From positions 1 through 55,153 of the forward strand of contig NZ_JAIXTJ010000048.1 of NCBI RefSeq assembly GCF_027483985.1: a stretch of 55,153 bases of DNA, read 5' to 3'. Below, one piece after another: positions 47,476 to 54,708 of the stretch. Every line of letters begins with the position of its first letter. The stretch's first letter is position 1. Both the position numbers and the translations under genes were made by a program. This stretch comes from Flavobacterium sp. (lineage in GTDB: Bacteria; Bacteroidota; Bacteroidia; Flavobacteriales; Flavobacteriaceae). The notes under the pieces were generated by a model. The model did not search any database and was not told the DNA's origin. It worked only from the letters and a program-made list of their open reading frames with translations.

Positions 47476-48678
47476 ATGAACGACTTTAATCCTGCTGACA
47501 AAATACAAGACTTACAATATTTTGGAGAATTTGGTGGTGTAAACCCTTCCATTTCTGATAGTTCTACATATACATTTCTTTCCGCTAAAACAATGTTTGA
47601 TACTTTTGAAGGAAATGCCGAAGGTTGTTATTTATATTCAAGACATTCGTCTCCAAGTAATTTATATTTAGATCAAGCTTTGGCTGCAATGGAAGGTACT
47701 GAAGCTGCTAATGTTTCTGCTTCAGGAATGGGTGCGATTACTCCAACGCTTTTGCAATTATGCAGTGCTGGAGATCACATTGTTTCTAGTCGAACCATTT
47801 ATGGTGGCACGTATGCCTTTCTGAAAAACTTTACTCCTAAATTCGGAATCAAAACTTCCTTTGTAGACATCACCAAATTGGATGTTGTAGAAGCCGCTAT
47901 TACATCAAACACCAAAGTATTGTATTGCGAAACCGTAAGCAATCCGTTATTAGAAGTAGCCGATATTGCTTCGCTAGCTAAAATTGCAAAAAAGTATAAT
48001 TTGACTTTAGTTGTAGATAATACGTTTTCTCCACTTAGTGTGGCACCAATTAAATTAGGTGCCGATATTGTGATTCACAGTTTAACCAAATACATTAACG
48101 GTAGTAGTGACACGGTTGGAGGCGTTACTTGTGCTTCAAGGGCTTTCATTAATAGTTTGAAAGATGTCAATTCAGGCGCAAGTATGTTACTCGGACCAAC
48201 AATGGATAGCCTTAGAAGTGCTAGTGTGATGAAAAATTTGCGCACACTTCACATTAGAATGAAACAACACAGTTATAACGCACAGTATTTAGCCGAAAAG
48301 TTTGAAAATGACGGAATCAAAACGGTTTATCCAGGTTTAAAAAGTCATCCGAGTCACGAAATTTATGCTGCAATGATCAATCCAGAATATGGTTTTGGCG
48401 GAATGATGACTATCGATGTCGGAAGTTTAGACAAAGCCAACGAATTAATGGAATTAATGCAAGAACGCAACTTGGGTTATTTGGCAGTAAGTTTAGGATT
48501 CTACAAAACATTATTCAGCGCGCCTGGCACATCAACATCATCAGAAATTCCGTTGGAGGAACAAAAAGAAATGGGCTTAACCGATGGATTAATTCGCTTC
48601 TCTATTGGGTTAGATAATGATATCGAGCGCACTTATAAAGCAATGAAAACTTGTATGAACGAACTAGGAATTTTATAG
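47476..48678 (+). CDS. Cys/Met-metabolism PLP enzyme, methionine gamma-lyase-like
   Basis: A 400-residue trans-sulfuration enzyme. Lys205 in HSLTKYINGSSD binds pyridoxal phosphate, Asp181 (VVDNTFSP) contacts the ring nitrogen, and YSRHSSPSN is the phosphate/neighbour-subunit motif. It could be methionine gamma-lyase, cystathionine gamma-lyase or O-acetylhomoserine sulfhydrylase; the sequence alone does not separate these. The divergent Lrp regulator fits amino-acid-controlled catabolism. Length is normal. Confidence 0.88.
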   Translation: MNDFNPADKIQDLQYFGEFGGVNPSISDSSTYTFLSAKTMFDTFEGNAEGCYLYSRHSSPSNLYLDQALAAMEGTEAANVSASGMGAITPTLLQLCSAGDHIVSSRTIYGGTYAFLKNFTPKFGIKTSFVDITKLDVVEAAITSNTKVLYCETVSNPLLEVADIASLAKIAKKYNLTLVVDNTFSPLSVAPIKLGADIVIHSLTKYINGSSDTVGGVTCASRAFINSLKDVNSGASMLLGPTMDSLRSASVMKNLRTLHIRMKQHSYNAQYLAEKFENDGIKTVYPGLKSHPSHEIYAAMINPEYGFGGMMTIDVGSLDKANELMELMQERNLGYLAVSLGFYKTLFSAPGTSTSSEIPLEEQKEMGLTDGLIRFSIGLDNDIERTYKAMKTCMNELGIL

Positions 48679-48708
48679 TTTGTCTTTTTAGGATGGTGTG
48701 AAAATTAC

Positions 48709-48840
48709 GTAGGAAGTATTTTTTATGTTAGAGCAACTTTTTTATCGTTGAGATTTCTGTTCGTTTGTATCGCTATTTAAATGTTCAGCACAGCTACTTA
48801 ACGATAAATATACTTCCACTAAAAAATGTATAGCGATATT
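48709..48840. other. Nested inverted repeats upstream of the cassette recombinase
   Basis: In this 247-base gap three pairs of complementary blocks occur: GGAAGTATTT / AAATATACTTCC-like, TTATCGTTGAG / CTTAACGATAA (one mismatch) and ATCGCTAT / ATAGCGAT. They could form alternative hairpins or bind a regulator of the recombinase promoter. No ORF is present. Confidence 0.45.
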
Positions 48841-48856
48841 TCTTTTATCAGATAGT

Positions 48857-48888
48857 TTTGCAGGTTAAAAATATTCTCTATATATTTG
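48857..48888 (+). promoter_or_regulatory. Promoter of the cassette recombinase
   Basis: TTTG (48857-48860), 20 bases, TATATTTG (48881-48888): an ideal Bacteroidota promoter. Transcription would begin near 48895, 31 bases before the ATG. Confidence 0.75.
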
Positions 48889-48925
48889 CCTATCTATTAC
48901 TTACGTCAAAAATTTTATATACGCC

Positions 48926-49969
48926 ATGCATTGGGAAGCCCGCTTGATAAGCCACAATAAAGAATCGCGCATTGCGGTTTATTTTGAAAAAAACGATGAT
49001 TTAATTGCTCGCATAAAACGATTGAATGGTGCTCGATGGAGTAACACTTTGAGAGTATGGCATCTTCCTGATACCGAATATTATCGTGAAAAGTTTAAGA
49101 TTGTAGTTGCAGAAATCAAACTTCCGAACGAAGAAACTATTGAAGCCCTTACCAAATTTAAACAATGGTTGCGAGCCAAACGCTACAGCGAAAAGACATT
49201 AGCTACCTATTCTGATGCTTTAAAATCTTTTCTTTTATTTTTCAGTGACAAATCCATTAATTGTTTGACAAACGAAGATATTATTTTATATCATAATGAA
49301 TATATTATAAAAAACAAATTGTCTGAATCGTATCAAAATCAGATTATTAATGCTGTTAAATTATATTTTAAGACCATAAAAGACACCAAAATTGATTTTG
49401 AAAAAATTCATCGACCTAAACGTGCCAAGTTACTACCTAATGTATTAAGTAAGCAAGAAGTTAAAGCCATTTTAGAAGCACAAACCAACCTAAAACACAA
49501 AATGATGTTGAGTTTGATTTACAGTTGTGGTTTGCGTTGTGGCGAGTTATTAGCATTAGAGCCGAAGCATATTGATTCAAAGCGTAACATCGTATTATTA
49601 AAAAACTCTAAAGGAAAAAAAGATCGAATTGCGCCTTTAAGTATGAAGATTTTGGAGATGCTTCGGGCTTATTATATGGTTTATAAACCAACCAAATATT
49701 TGTTTGAGGGCAAGACTATTGGAATGCCCTATGATGCCCGAAGTTTGCAGCAAGTAATGAAACAGTCGTTGCAAAAAGCCAAGATTACAAAACCAGCCAC
49801 ATTGCATTGGTTACGTCACAGTTTTGCCACTCATTTATTAGAAAGTGGTACCGACTTGCGCTATATTCAGGAACTATTGGGACACAGTAGCAGCAAGACC
49901 ACAGAGATTTACACCCACGTCAGCACCAAAAACATTCAACAAATTAAGAGTCCGTTTGATGACTTATAA
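48926..49969 (+). CDS. Tyrosine recombinase of the cassette array (integron integrase-like, Xer-type core)
   Basis: A 347-residue recombinase. Residues 1-65 form an extra N-terminal module (MHWEARLISHNKESRIAVYF, RWSNTLRVWHLPDT); 66-160 a SAM-like core-binding domain; 170-340 the catalytic domain with Arg204, Lys229, His294, Arg297, His320 and Tyr329. The Arg-to-HxxR distance is 90 residues, like XerD (96) and unlike IntI1 (131), so the IntI-specific I2 insertion is missing. Yet the C-terminus QQIKSPFDDL and KITKPATLHWLRHSFATHLLESG resemble IntI. It lies directly before an attI-like site and six attC-bearing cassettes, in the same direction as the cassettes. The role as cassette integrase is inferred from this context. 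Confidence 0.9.
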   Translation: MHWEARLISHNKESRIAVYFEKNDDLIARIKRLNGARWSNTLRVWHLPDTEYYREKFKIVVAEIKLPNEETIEALTKFKQWLRAKRYSEKTLATYSDALKSFLLFFSDKSINCLTNEDIILYHNEYIIKNKLSESYQNQIINAVKLYFKTIKDTKIDFEKIHRPKRAKLLPNVLSKQEVKAILEAQTNLKHKMMLSLIYSCGLRCGELLALEPKHIDSKRNIVLLKNSKGKKDRIAPLSMKILEMLRAYYMVYKPTKYLFEGKTIGMPYDARSLQQVMKQSLQKAKITKPATLHWLRHSFATHLLESGTDLRYIQELLGHSSSKTTEIYTHVSTKNIQQIKSPFDDL

Positions 49970-49986
49970 TTTTTTTTATATATTTG
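49955..49986 (+). promoter_or_regulatory. Pc-like promoter reading into the cassette array
   Basis: TTTG (49955-49958, inside the last codons of the recombinase), 20 bases, TATATTTG (49979-49986). It has the same spacing and -7 box as the recombinase promoter and points at cassette 1, whose ATG is 94 bases further on. In integrons such a platform promoter drives promoterless cassettes. Confidence 0.75.
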
Positions 49987-49995
49987 ATAAAAAAA

Positions 49996-50065
49996 CGCTA
50001 ATCAGTAGCGCCTATCCTACCCAATTTGGCTGCATAGGCGTTATAACGTAGCGACTATATACTAG
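49996..50065. other. attI-like primary recombination site
   Basis: Between the recombinase and cassette 1. It contains two near-identical 11-base direct repeats, GTAGCGCCTAT (50005-50015) and GTAGCGACTAT (50048-50058), an inverted pair CGCCTAT / ATAGGCG (50009-50015, 50034-50040), and CGCTA / TAGCG arms. The crossover point is put between G50065 and T50066, where cassette 1 begins with TTACAAGCA. The layout of direct repeats beside a G^TT core recalls attI sites; recombination is not shown. Confidence 0.7.
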
Positions 50066-50079
50066 TTACAAGCAAGTTT

Positions 50080-50595
50080 ATGAGAAAAATACGTAAAACA
50101 ATACTTCTTCTGCTCTTTCCAATAATATTGTTTGGACAGGATAATGGTGAATCGAAGAAAGCTTATGATGAAGTTAATAAATATGTAAAGCAGATTGACA
50201 GTATTTACGAAAACTCAAAAGAAGGAATTGCAGAAGGTCCAATTGAATATACTAAACCGAAAAGAAAAAATGGAGGCTGGGAAGCATACTTCATAAATGA
50301 TTCAAAAGGTTTACCGTTGAGAATTCGTTATGGAAAAACAGAATTTGACAGAAACATAAATCTGAATTTATATTACAAAAATGAAAAGTTAGTTTTTGCA
50401 GATTTGACAGTAACACTAACTTCTCGAAAAATGAAAAATAAAACTCCATACAAAAGACAATTTCACTTTCCAGAAGGAAGATTACAATGGCAAACAAGAA
50501 CAACAAGCGAAGAATATCAGACAGCCGAAATGGAATATAGTTTTGAATATTTAAAAAACGAAGATAGCTTAATCCGAAAAATGATTTACAAATAA
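50080..50595 (+). CDS. Cassette 1: exported protein of unknown function
   Basis: A 171-residue protein with a signal peptide (MRKIRKTILLLLFPIILFGQ) and a mature part with alternating charged and aromatic residues, probably beta-rich (LNLYYKNEKLVFADLTVTLTS). No family is recognised. The ATG is only 14 bases inside the cassette and 94 bases from the Pc-like promoter, so it is the best-expressed position of the array. The attC begins seven bases after the stop codon. Confidence 0.8.
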   Translation: MRKIRKTILLLLFPIILFGQDNGESKKAYDEVNKYVKQIDSIYENSKEGIAEGPIEYTKPKRKNGGWEAYFINDSKGLPLRIRYGKTEFDRNINLNLYYKNEKLVFADLTVTLTSRKMKNKTPYKRQFHFPEGRLQWQTRTTSEEYQTAEMEYSFEYLKNEDSLIRKMIYK

Positions 50596-50602
50596 AACCT
50601 GC

Positions 50603-50734
50603 TTGTAACAGGCGTTTCGCGCAATTGCGAGTTTTGTGGTAAATTCACGTTTACATTTCGCAAGAAATTTTATCTTTAACAGAAAATAATTAGTTCCGAA
50701 GTTCGCAACTGCGCAAAGCGCCGGAACGTTATAA
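50603..50734. other. attC site 1 (132 bp)
   Basis: R'' TTGTAAC (50603-50609) to R' GTTATAA (50728-50734). Inner arms GGCGTTTCGCGCAATTGCGA and TCGCAACTGCGCAAAGCGCC pair with one unpaired base and two mismatches, the kind of extrahelical base that marks folded attC strands. The middle about 70 bases are variable. Confidence 0.88.
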
Positions 50735-50766
50735 GCCATTTTTGGAAACCTCGTTAAAAATAAAAT

Positions 50767-51162
50767 ATGAAATATAAATTAAGCATATTCATTTTTTTAG
50801 TTGTTTTATCCCATTGTTTTTCCCAAGAAAACTATGATTGGAATAATATTCAAAAAGTTGAATTATACGCGTTTGAAAAAAGTAAAAAAATTGAGGAATA
50901 TACTTCAAAAGATTTAAACGAAAAAAGCCTTGTAAAATGTGATACTAAAAAGATAATCCAATATCTCAAGGAGTTAAAAATGTTCAAAAATGATGTTATG
51001 ATTGAAAATAAATTTTATGCGTTAAGAGTTTACTTTGCAAAATCTCGAACAGATTTTATTCTTTTTCTTAATCAAGGAGTAATGTTCAAATTAAAAAAAG
51101 GAAACAAATATTTCGAAATTGATAGAGAATTTAAAAAGTTGATAGAGGATTCAACAAATTAA
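50767..51162 (+). CDS. Cassette 2: small exported protein
   Basis: A 131-residue protein with an export signal MKYKLSIFIFLVVLSHCFSQ. The Cys in LSHC could be a lipidation site, but His at -1 is unusual, so a signal-peptidase I substrate ending after FSQ is preferred. The mature part is charged and has a likely alpha/beta fold; no family is recognised. The stop is six bases before attC 2. Confidence 0.75.
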   Translation: MKYKLSIFIFLVVLSHCFSQENYDWNNIQKVELYAFEKSKKIEEYTSKDLNEKSLVKCDTKKIIQYLKELKMFKNDVMIENKFYALRVYFAKSRTDFILFLNQGVMFKLKKGNKYFEIDREFKKLIEDSTN

Positions 51163-51168
51163 AACGGC

Positions 51169-51303
51169 TTATAACAGCAGTTACAATAAATTGCTAAGCT
51201 TGGGATTTATCAGAAATGGTAATTGTTGAATCAAAGTTTTGCCTATATTTGTAATTGTCAGTGAATGAAGTCCGCAACTTCTTGTAGCTGCGAAACGTTG
51301 GTG
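51169..51303. other. attC site 2 (135 bp) with internal promoter element
   Basis: R'' TTATAAC (51169-51175), R' GTTGGTG (51297-51303). Inner arms GCAGTTACAATAAATTGC and GCAACTTCTTGTAGCTGC pair with three mismatches. ATTG (51222-51225) and TATATTTG (51244-51251), 18 bases apart, form a promoter-like element reading toward cassette 3. Confidence 0.85.
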
Positions 51304-51356
51304 GCAATTTTGGCACAGACTCAAGAATCTAAAGCAATTTTAAATCAAAACAAAAA

Positions 51357-51971
51357 ATGAGCAAAATAGAATCAATTATTGGTGGCGAAGATGATAAGCC
51401 AAAAAAGACAAGAGCAATTAAAGAACAACATCATATTACTGACAACGAAGAGACTAATTGTATTATTGAAGAACTTAAAATTTATATAGATGATAATATT
51501 AGTGAACTAAAACGGAATGGAATAATTATACTTATAGTAACAATTTTAATCGCATTGGGAATATATATTCACATTGTTTTATCTCTAAAATCACAACTTT
51601 TAGAGATAAAAGCATCTTCAAACCCAACACAAACTGTAACATATTTAATTTTCAGAAGTACAGCATTGGGGGCTATTGCAACAACCATATTAATATTAGG
51701 ATCAAAGATAACAATTTCAAGTTTTGACCAAGCTATGAGGTTTACCAAAAGAAAAATGGCTACATATTTTTTACATTTTTTATACAAACAACATAAAGAC
51801 CAACTTCTTAAAGAAGTCAATTTAGACCAAATAATGAATTCATTTGACCATTGGAATAGAAATGTTGCATCTGCATTTTCTAACGTAAATATTGAAAGCC
51901 AAAACCCGATAAAAGACTTAAAAAACAGTAAGAAAAAAAGAAATAATTACAAGAATACGCCAACAGAATAA
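51357..51971 (+). CDS. Cassette 3: two-helix membrane protein
   Basis: A 204-residue protein with a cytosolic, charged N-terminus, membrane helices about 54-75 (GIIILIVTILIALGIYIHIV) and 98-118, and a long basic cytosolic C-terminus ending in Lys/Asn-rich sequence. A short coiled coil leads into helix 1. No family is recognised. The gene begins 59 bases inside the cassette and ends 10 bases before attC 3. Confidence 0.78.
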   Translation: MSKIESIIGGEDDKPKKTRAIKEQHHITDNEETNCIIEELKIYIDDNISELKRNGIIILIVTILIALGIYIHIVLSLKSQLLEIKASSNPTQTVTYLIFRSTALGAIATTILILGSKITISSFDQAMRFTKRKMATYFLHFLYKQHKDQLLKEVNLDQIMNSFDHWNRNVASAFSNVNIESQNPIKDLKNSKKKRNNYKNTPTE

Positions 51972-51981
51972 AAAAAACTGC

Positions 51982-52120
51982 CACCAACAGCGGTTTCAAG
52001 AAATGGCGAGGCACGGGATTTATTTGAAATCGGAAAGGTATTTAATTAAAAATTTTGGTTATATTTGTGAAGGCTTGGTCTTGGTTCATCGCCACTTCTC
52101 GAAGCCGCGACACGTTAGGC
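51982..52120. other. attC site 3 (139 bp) with internal promoter element
   Basis: R'' CACCAAC (51982-51988), R' GTTAGGC (52114-52120), the classical R' sequence. The arms AGCGGTTTCAAGAAATGGCG and CGCCACTTCTCGAAGCCGC pair almost fully. TATATTTG lies at 52060-52067. It is nearly identical to attC 5 and 6. Confidence 0.92.
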
Positions 52121-52138
52121 GATATTAACACAAAAAAA

Positions 52139-52960
52139 ATGAGAACAATATTCTTTTTAATTACTTTCTTTTCTTTCTTAATTAATAATGATGAAAACAT
52201 TAATAATAAAGAAATTCCTAAATTCAAATCCATTACTGAAGCTTCATACTATGCAAAGAGAACTGGATTAATTGAACGAACAATCGCATTAGAAAAAAAC
52301 AAAAACAAAATTAGCGAGTATAACAATGTAGGAGAATTATTAAGTAGCACACAATTTGAAATGGATGGAAGTTTATATGAAAAAACAACTACAGTTTTAA
52401 ATGAAAATGGCAAAGTATTAAAATCAATTATAAAAGACAATAATGGAAAGATAAAAAGGTATTTATTAAACGAAATTGACAAAAATGGTAAAATAATTAA
52501 TGTTAAAGCTTATGATCTAAATGATTTCCTAATAGAAACCCAATCATATTCATATGATGCGAATGGAAATTGCACGGAATACATTTATAACAATTTTAAA
52601 TATAAATACAAAACCATAACTAATTCTAAGTTCAACTCAAACAATCAATTATTAGAAGAAATATTCGATAACGAAGCTAGAAAGGAAAAAACTACTAGAA
52701 CTTTTACTTATGATAAAAAAGGAAATCAAATTGAAGAATATATGAATTGCACAGATGGCAGATTTACAAAGTTCAAATCTGAATATGATTCATTAAATAA
52801 TTTAATTTCTCAGAAATGGTTTGATAAAAATGGAAAGCAAAACCACGAAACTTCTTTTGAATATGTATATGATAATTACGATAATTGGATAACGAAAAAA
52901 AGAAGTTTGAATGGAGAAATTGATTTTGTGTGGGAAAGAAAAATTGAATATTATCAATAA
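52139..52960 (+). CDS. Cassette 4: exported YD/RHS-like repeat protein
   Basis: A 273-residue protein. The ATG at 52139 is chosen, because longer frames open upstream at 52055 inside attC 3 and would cross the cassette junction. It has a hydrophobic export segment (MRTIFFLITFFSFLINN), then from about 135 repeats of the type YDANGNCTEY, YDKKGNQIEE, YDSLNNLISQ, YDNYDNWITK, as in RHS/YD-repeat shells. It is far too short for an RHS toxin cage. Function unknown. Confidence 0.78.
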   Translation: MRTIFFLITFFSFLINNDENINNKEIPKFKSITEASYYAKRTGLIERTIALEKNKNKISEYNNVGELLSSTQFEMDGSLYEKTTTVLNENGKVLKSIIKDNNGKIKRYLLNEIDKNGKIINVKAYDLNDFLIETQSYSYDANGNCTEYIYNNFKYKYKTITNSKFNSNNQLLEEIFDNEARKEKTTRTFTYDKKGNQIEEYMNCTDGRFTKFKSEYDSLNNLISQKWFDKNGKQNHETSFEYVYDNYDNWITKKRSLNGEIDFVWERKIEYYQ

Positions 52961-52964
52961 CATC

Positions 52965-53098
52965 GCCTAACAGCGGTTTGGCGCAATTGGGGTTTTAGGC
53001 TAACTTTAAAGTTGGTTTTGTGTTTGGAAGTTGGTTTTTTATTCGATACAATTGGCTAACCAAATCCCCAACTGCCGCCAAGCCGCGGGACGTTAGAA
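52965..53098. other. attC site 4 (134 bp)
   Basis: R'' GCCTAAC (52965-52971), R' GTTAGAA (53092-53098). The arms GCGGTTTGGCGCAATTGGGG and CCCCAACTGCCGCCAAGCCGC are complementary with one extra base. TTTG (52977-52980), 20 bases, TAACTTTA (53001-53008) is a weaker promoter-like pair. The centre differs from attC 3, 5 and 6. Confidence 0.92.
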
Positions 53099-53134
53099 GT
53101 AATTTTGCCAAAAAATGACGAAAAAGAATATATA

Positions 53135-53965
53135 ATGAAAAAAAAATATGTAATAATTTTATTCTTTTTTTGCTTAAATGCAGTTAGTCAAACCAAAGTT
53201 ATTGATGAGCTTGATAATGGTAAATTTATAATCGAAAACAATAAAAAATTTGCAATCTCAAAAGATACTATTAATGGAGATTTCAAATTTGATACAATTT
53301 GTAAATCGAAAAGAGGAGATTATTTATTTACAAAAGAAAATAATTTATGGGGCGTAATAAATCAAGATGGCAAAATAATTATTCCGAATTTTTATCAAAA
53401 TATTAATACTGCTTGTTGCTATGAAAAATTAAATGGAAAAGATAATTTTATAGTTAGAAAAGATAATAAAGTTGGAGTTTTAAAATATAATAACAATGTT
53501 CTAATTCCTATAATTTACGACAAAATAACAAGTTGGGTTGAATATGGACCAAAAGCACATTATGTTACTAAAGAAAATAAAATTGGATTAATAAAACATA
53601 ATGGTAAAATTATGATTCCAGTTTCTTATGATTCGTTACACTTTTATAATGACAAGATAATAAAAGGAAAAATAAATAATAAATATGGAGTTCTAAATTC
53701 AAAAAACTCAATAGTCATTCCATTTGATTATGATGCACTTATAGTAGATTTTGATTTTTATGGTTGGGAAAATGAAAATCATATTGATAAATTTGCTGTA
53801 AAGAAGAACGATATTTGGTACTATTTAGATTATAATGGAAATATCATAAAAAAAGATATTTCGAATACTGAAATTGAAAAGGAATACGCATCTTTCAAAC
53901 TAAAAAATTATGATTTTGAATATATTGGGAAATTATTAAATCGAAATATAAAAAACTACTTCTAA
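53135..53965 (+). CDS. Cassette 5: exported WG-repeat protein
   Basis: A 276-residue protein starting MKKKYVIILFFFCLNAVSQ (signal peptide); the ATG at 53135 is preferred to a TTG at 53105. Four or five WG-type beta repeats follow (NLWGVINQDGKIIIPNFY, NKVGVLKYNNNVLIPIIYDK, NKIGLIKHNGKIMIPVSYD, NKYGVLNSKNSIVIPFDYD). WG-repeat proteins are common in Bacteroidota, and their function is unclear, probably protein interaction at the cell surface. The stop codon TAA lies inside the R'' box of attC 5, showing how tightly the cassette is packed. Confidence 0.88.
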   Translation: MKKKYVIILFFFCLNAVSQTKVIDELDNGKFIIENNKKFAISKDTINGDFKFDTICKSKRGDYLFTKENNLWGVINQDGKIIIPNFYQNINTACCYEKLNGKDNFIVRKDNKVGVLKYNNNVLIPIIYDKITSWVEYGPKAHYVTKENKIGLIKHNGKIMIPVSYDSLHFYNDKIIKGKINNKYGVLNSKNSIVIPFDYDALIVDFDFYGWENENHIDKFAVKKNDIWYYLDYNGNIIKKDISNTEIEKEYASFKLKNYDFEYIGKLLNRNIKNYF

Positions 53966-54098
53966 CAGCGGTTTCAAGAAATGGCGAGGTTCGGGATTTA
54001 TCAGAAATTGGAAAGGTTTTTAATTAAAAGTTTTTTCTATATTTGTGAAGGCTTGGTCTTGGTTTATCGCCACTTCATGAAGCCGCGAAACGTTGGCA
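53960..54098. other. attC site 5 (139 bp) with internal promoter element
   Basis: R'' TTCTAAC (53960-53966), overlapping the stop of the cassette 5 gene; R' GTTGGCA (54092-54098). Arms and centre closely follow attC 3 and 6. TATATTTG lies at 54038-54045. Confidence 0.92.
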
Positions 54099-54138
54099 GT
54101 AATATTATCCAAAAAAAAAAAACAAGTTGATACTAAAG

Positions 54139-54699
54139 ATGAAAAGACTTTTTATGAAATATAAAGACAATATAATTTATATTATTGTAATGACTTTTTT
54201 ATTATTTTACTTCGAGCCATCCCAAAAAAAATTTTATTTAAAAAATGATATTGATAATTTTGAAAGTGATTATTATTGGAAAATGATTTTTGTAATTATA
54301 ATTCTAATTTTGCTTTTCTTATCTTGGCGTATTTTAAAAGTCAAAGAAAATAAAATTAAATCTCTATTATTTCCTTTACTGAACGTAACATTTTATTCAT
54401 TATTCATTGCGTTTATACTTCAAAATATTATTATTTCTATTGTTTTATTTACGAACAGATTTATAGATAGAAGCCAAACTCAAATGATCTACAAAGTTGA
54501 ATATTATAAAGCAAATAACTATTTAAAAATTATCAACGAAAAGAAAAGCGATACGATTAATAATGTTTTGGAAGAAGAATTCCTCAATAGATTGGAAAAT
54601 TTAAGGATAAAGAAAAAACTAAAAAGTATTATCAAAAGTGATACTATACATATAAAATTCAAAAATGGACTTTATGGAATAAAATATAAAAATGATTAA
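54139..54699 (+). CDS. Cassette 6: two-helix or three-helix membrane protein
   Basis: A 186-residue protein starting MKRLFMKYKDNIIYIIVMTF; a TTG at 54127 could add four residues. Hydrophobic segments lie about 12-28, 46-63 and 75-105, followed by a cytosolic or periplasmic charged domain (about 110-186) ending KFKNGLYGIKYKND. No family is recognised. It ends nine bases before attC 6. Confidence 0.75.
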   Translation: MKRLFMKYKDNIIYIIVMTFLLFYFEPSQKKFYLKNDIDNFESDYYWKMIFVIIILILLFLSWRILKVKENKIKSLLFPLLNVTFYSLFIAFILQNIIISIVLFTNRFIDRSQTQMIYKVEYYKANNYLKIINEKKSDTINNVLEEEFLNRLENLRIKKKLKSIIKSDTIHIKFKNGLYGIKYKND

Positions 54700-54708
54700 A
54701 AATACTAC

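Noticed and set aside
47212..47552. Minus-strand frames rich in VVYGLLFMVCCLWF
   Set aside because: They are readings of the 15-base tandem repeat and run into the lyase gene on the other strand.
48709..48845. A further attC before the recombinase
   Set aside because: The GTTGAGA-like box comes before the TTAAC-like box, the reverse of attC order, and no cassette junction fits.
52055..52138. Upstream extension of the cassette 4 gene
   Set aside because: It begins in attC 3 and crosses the crossover point at 52114, so it would not travel with the cassette.
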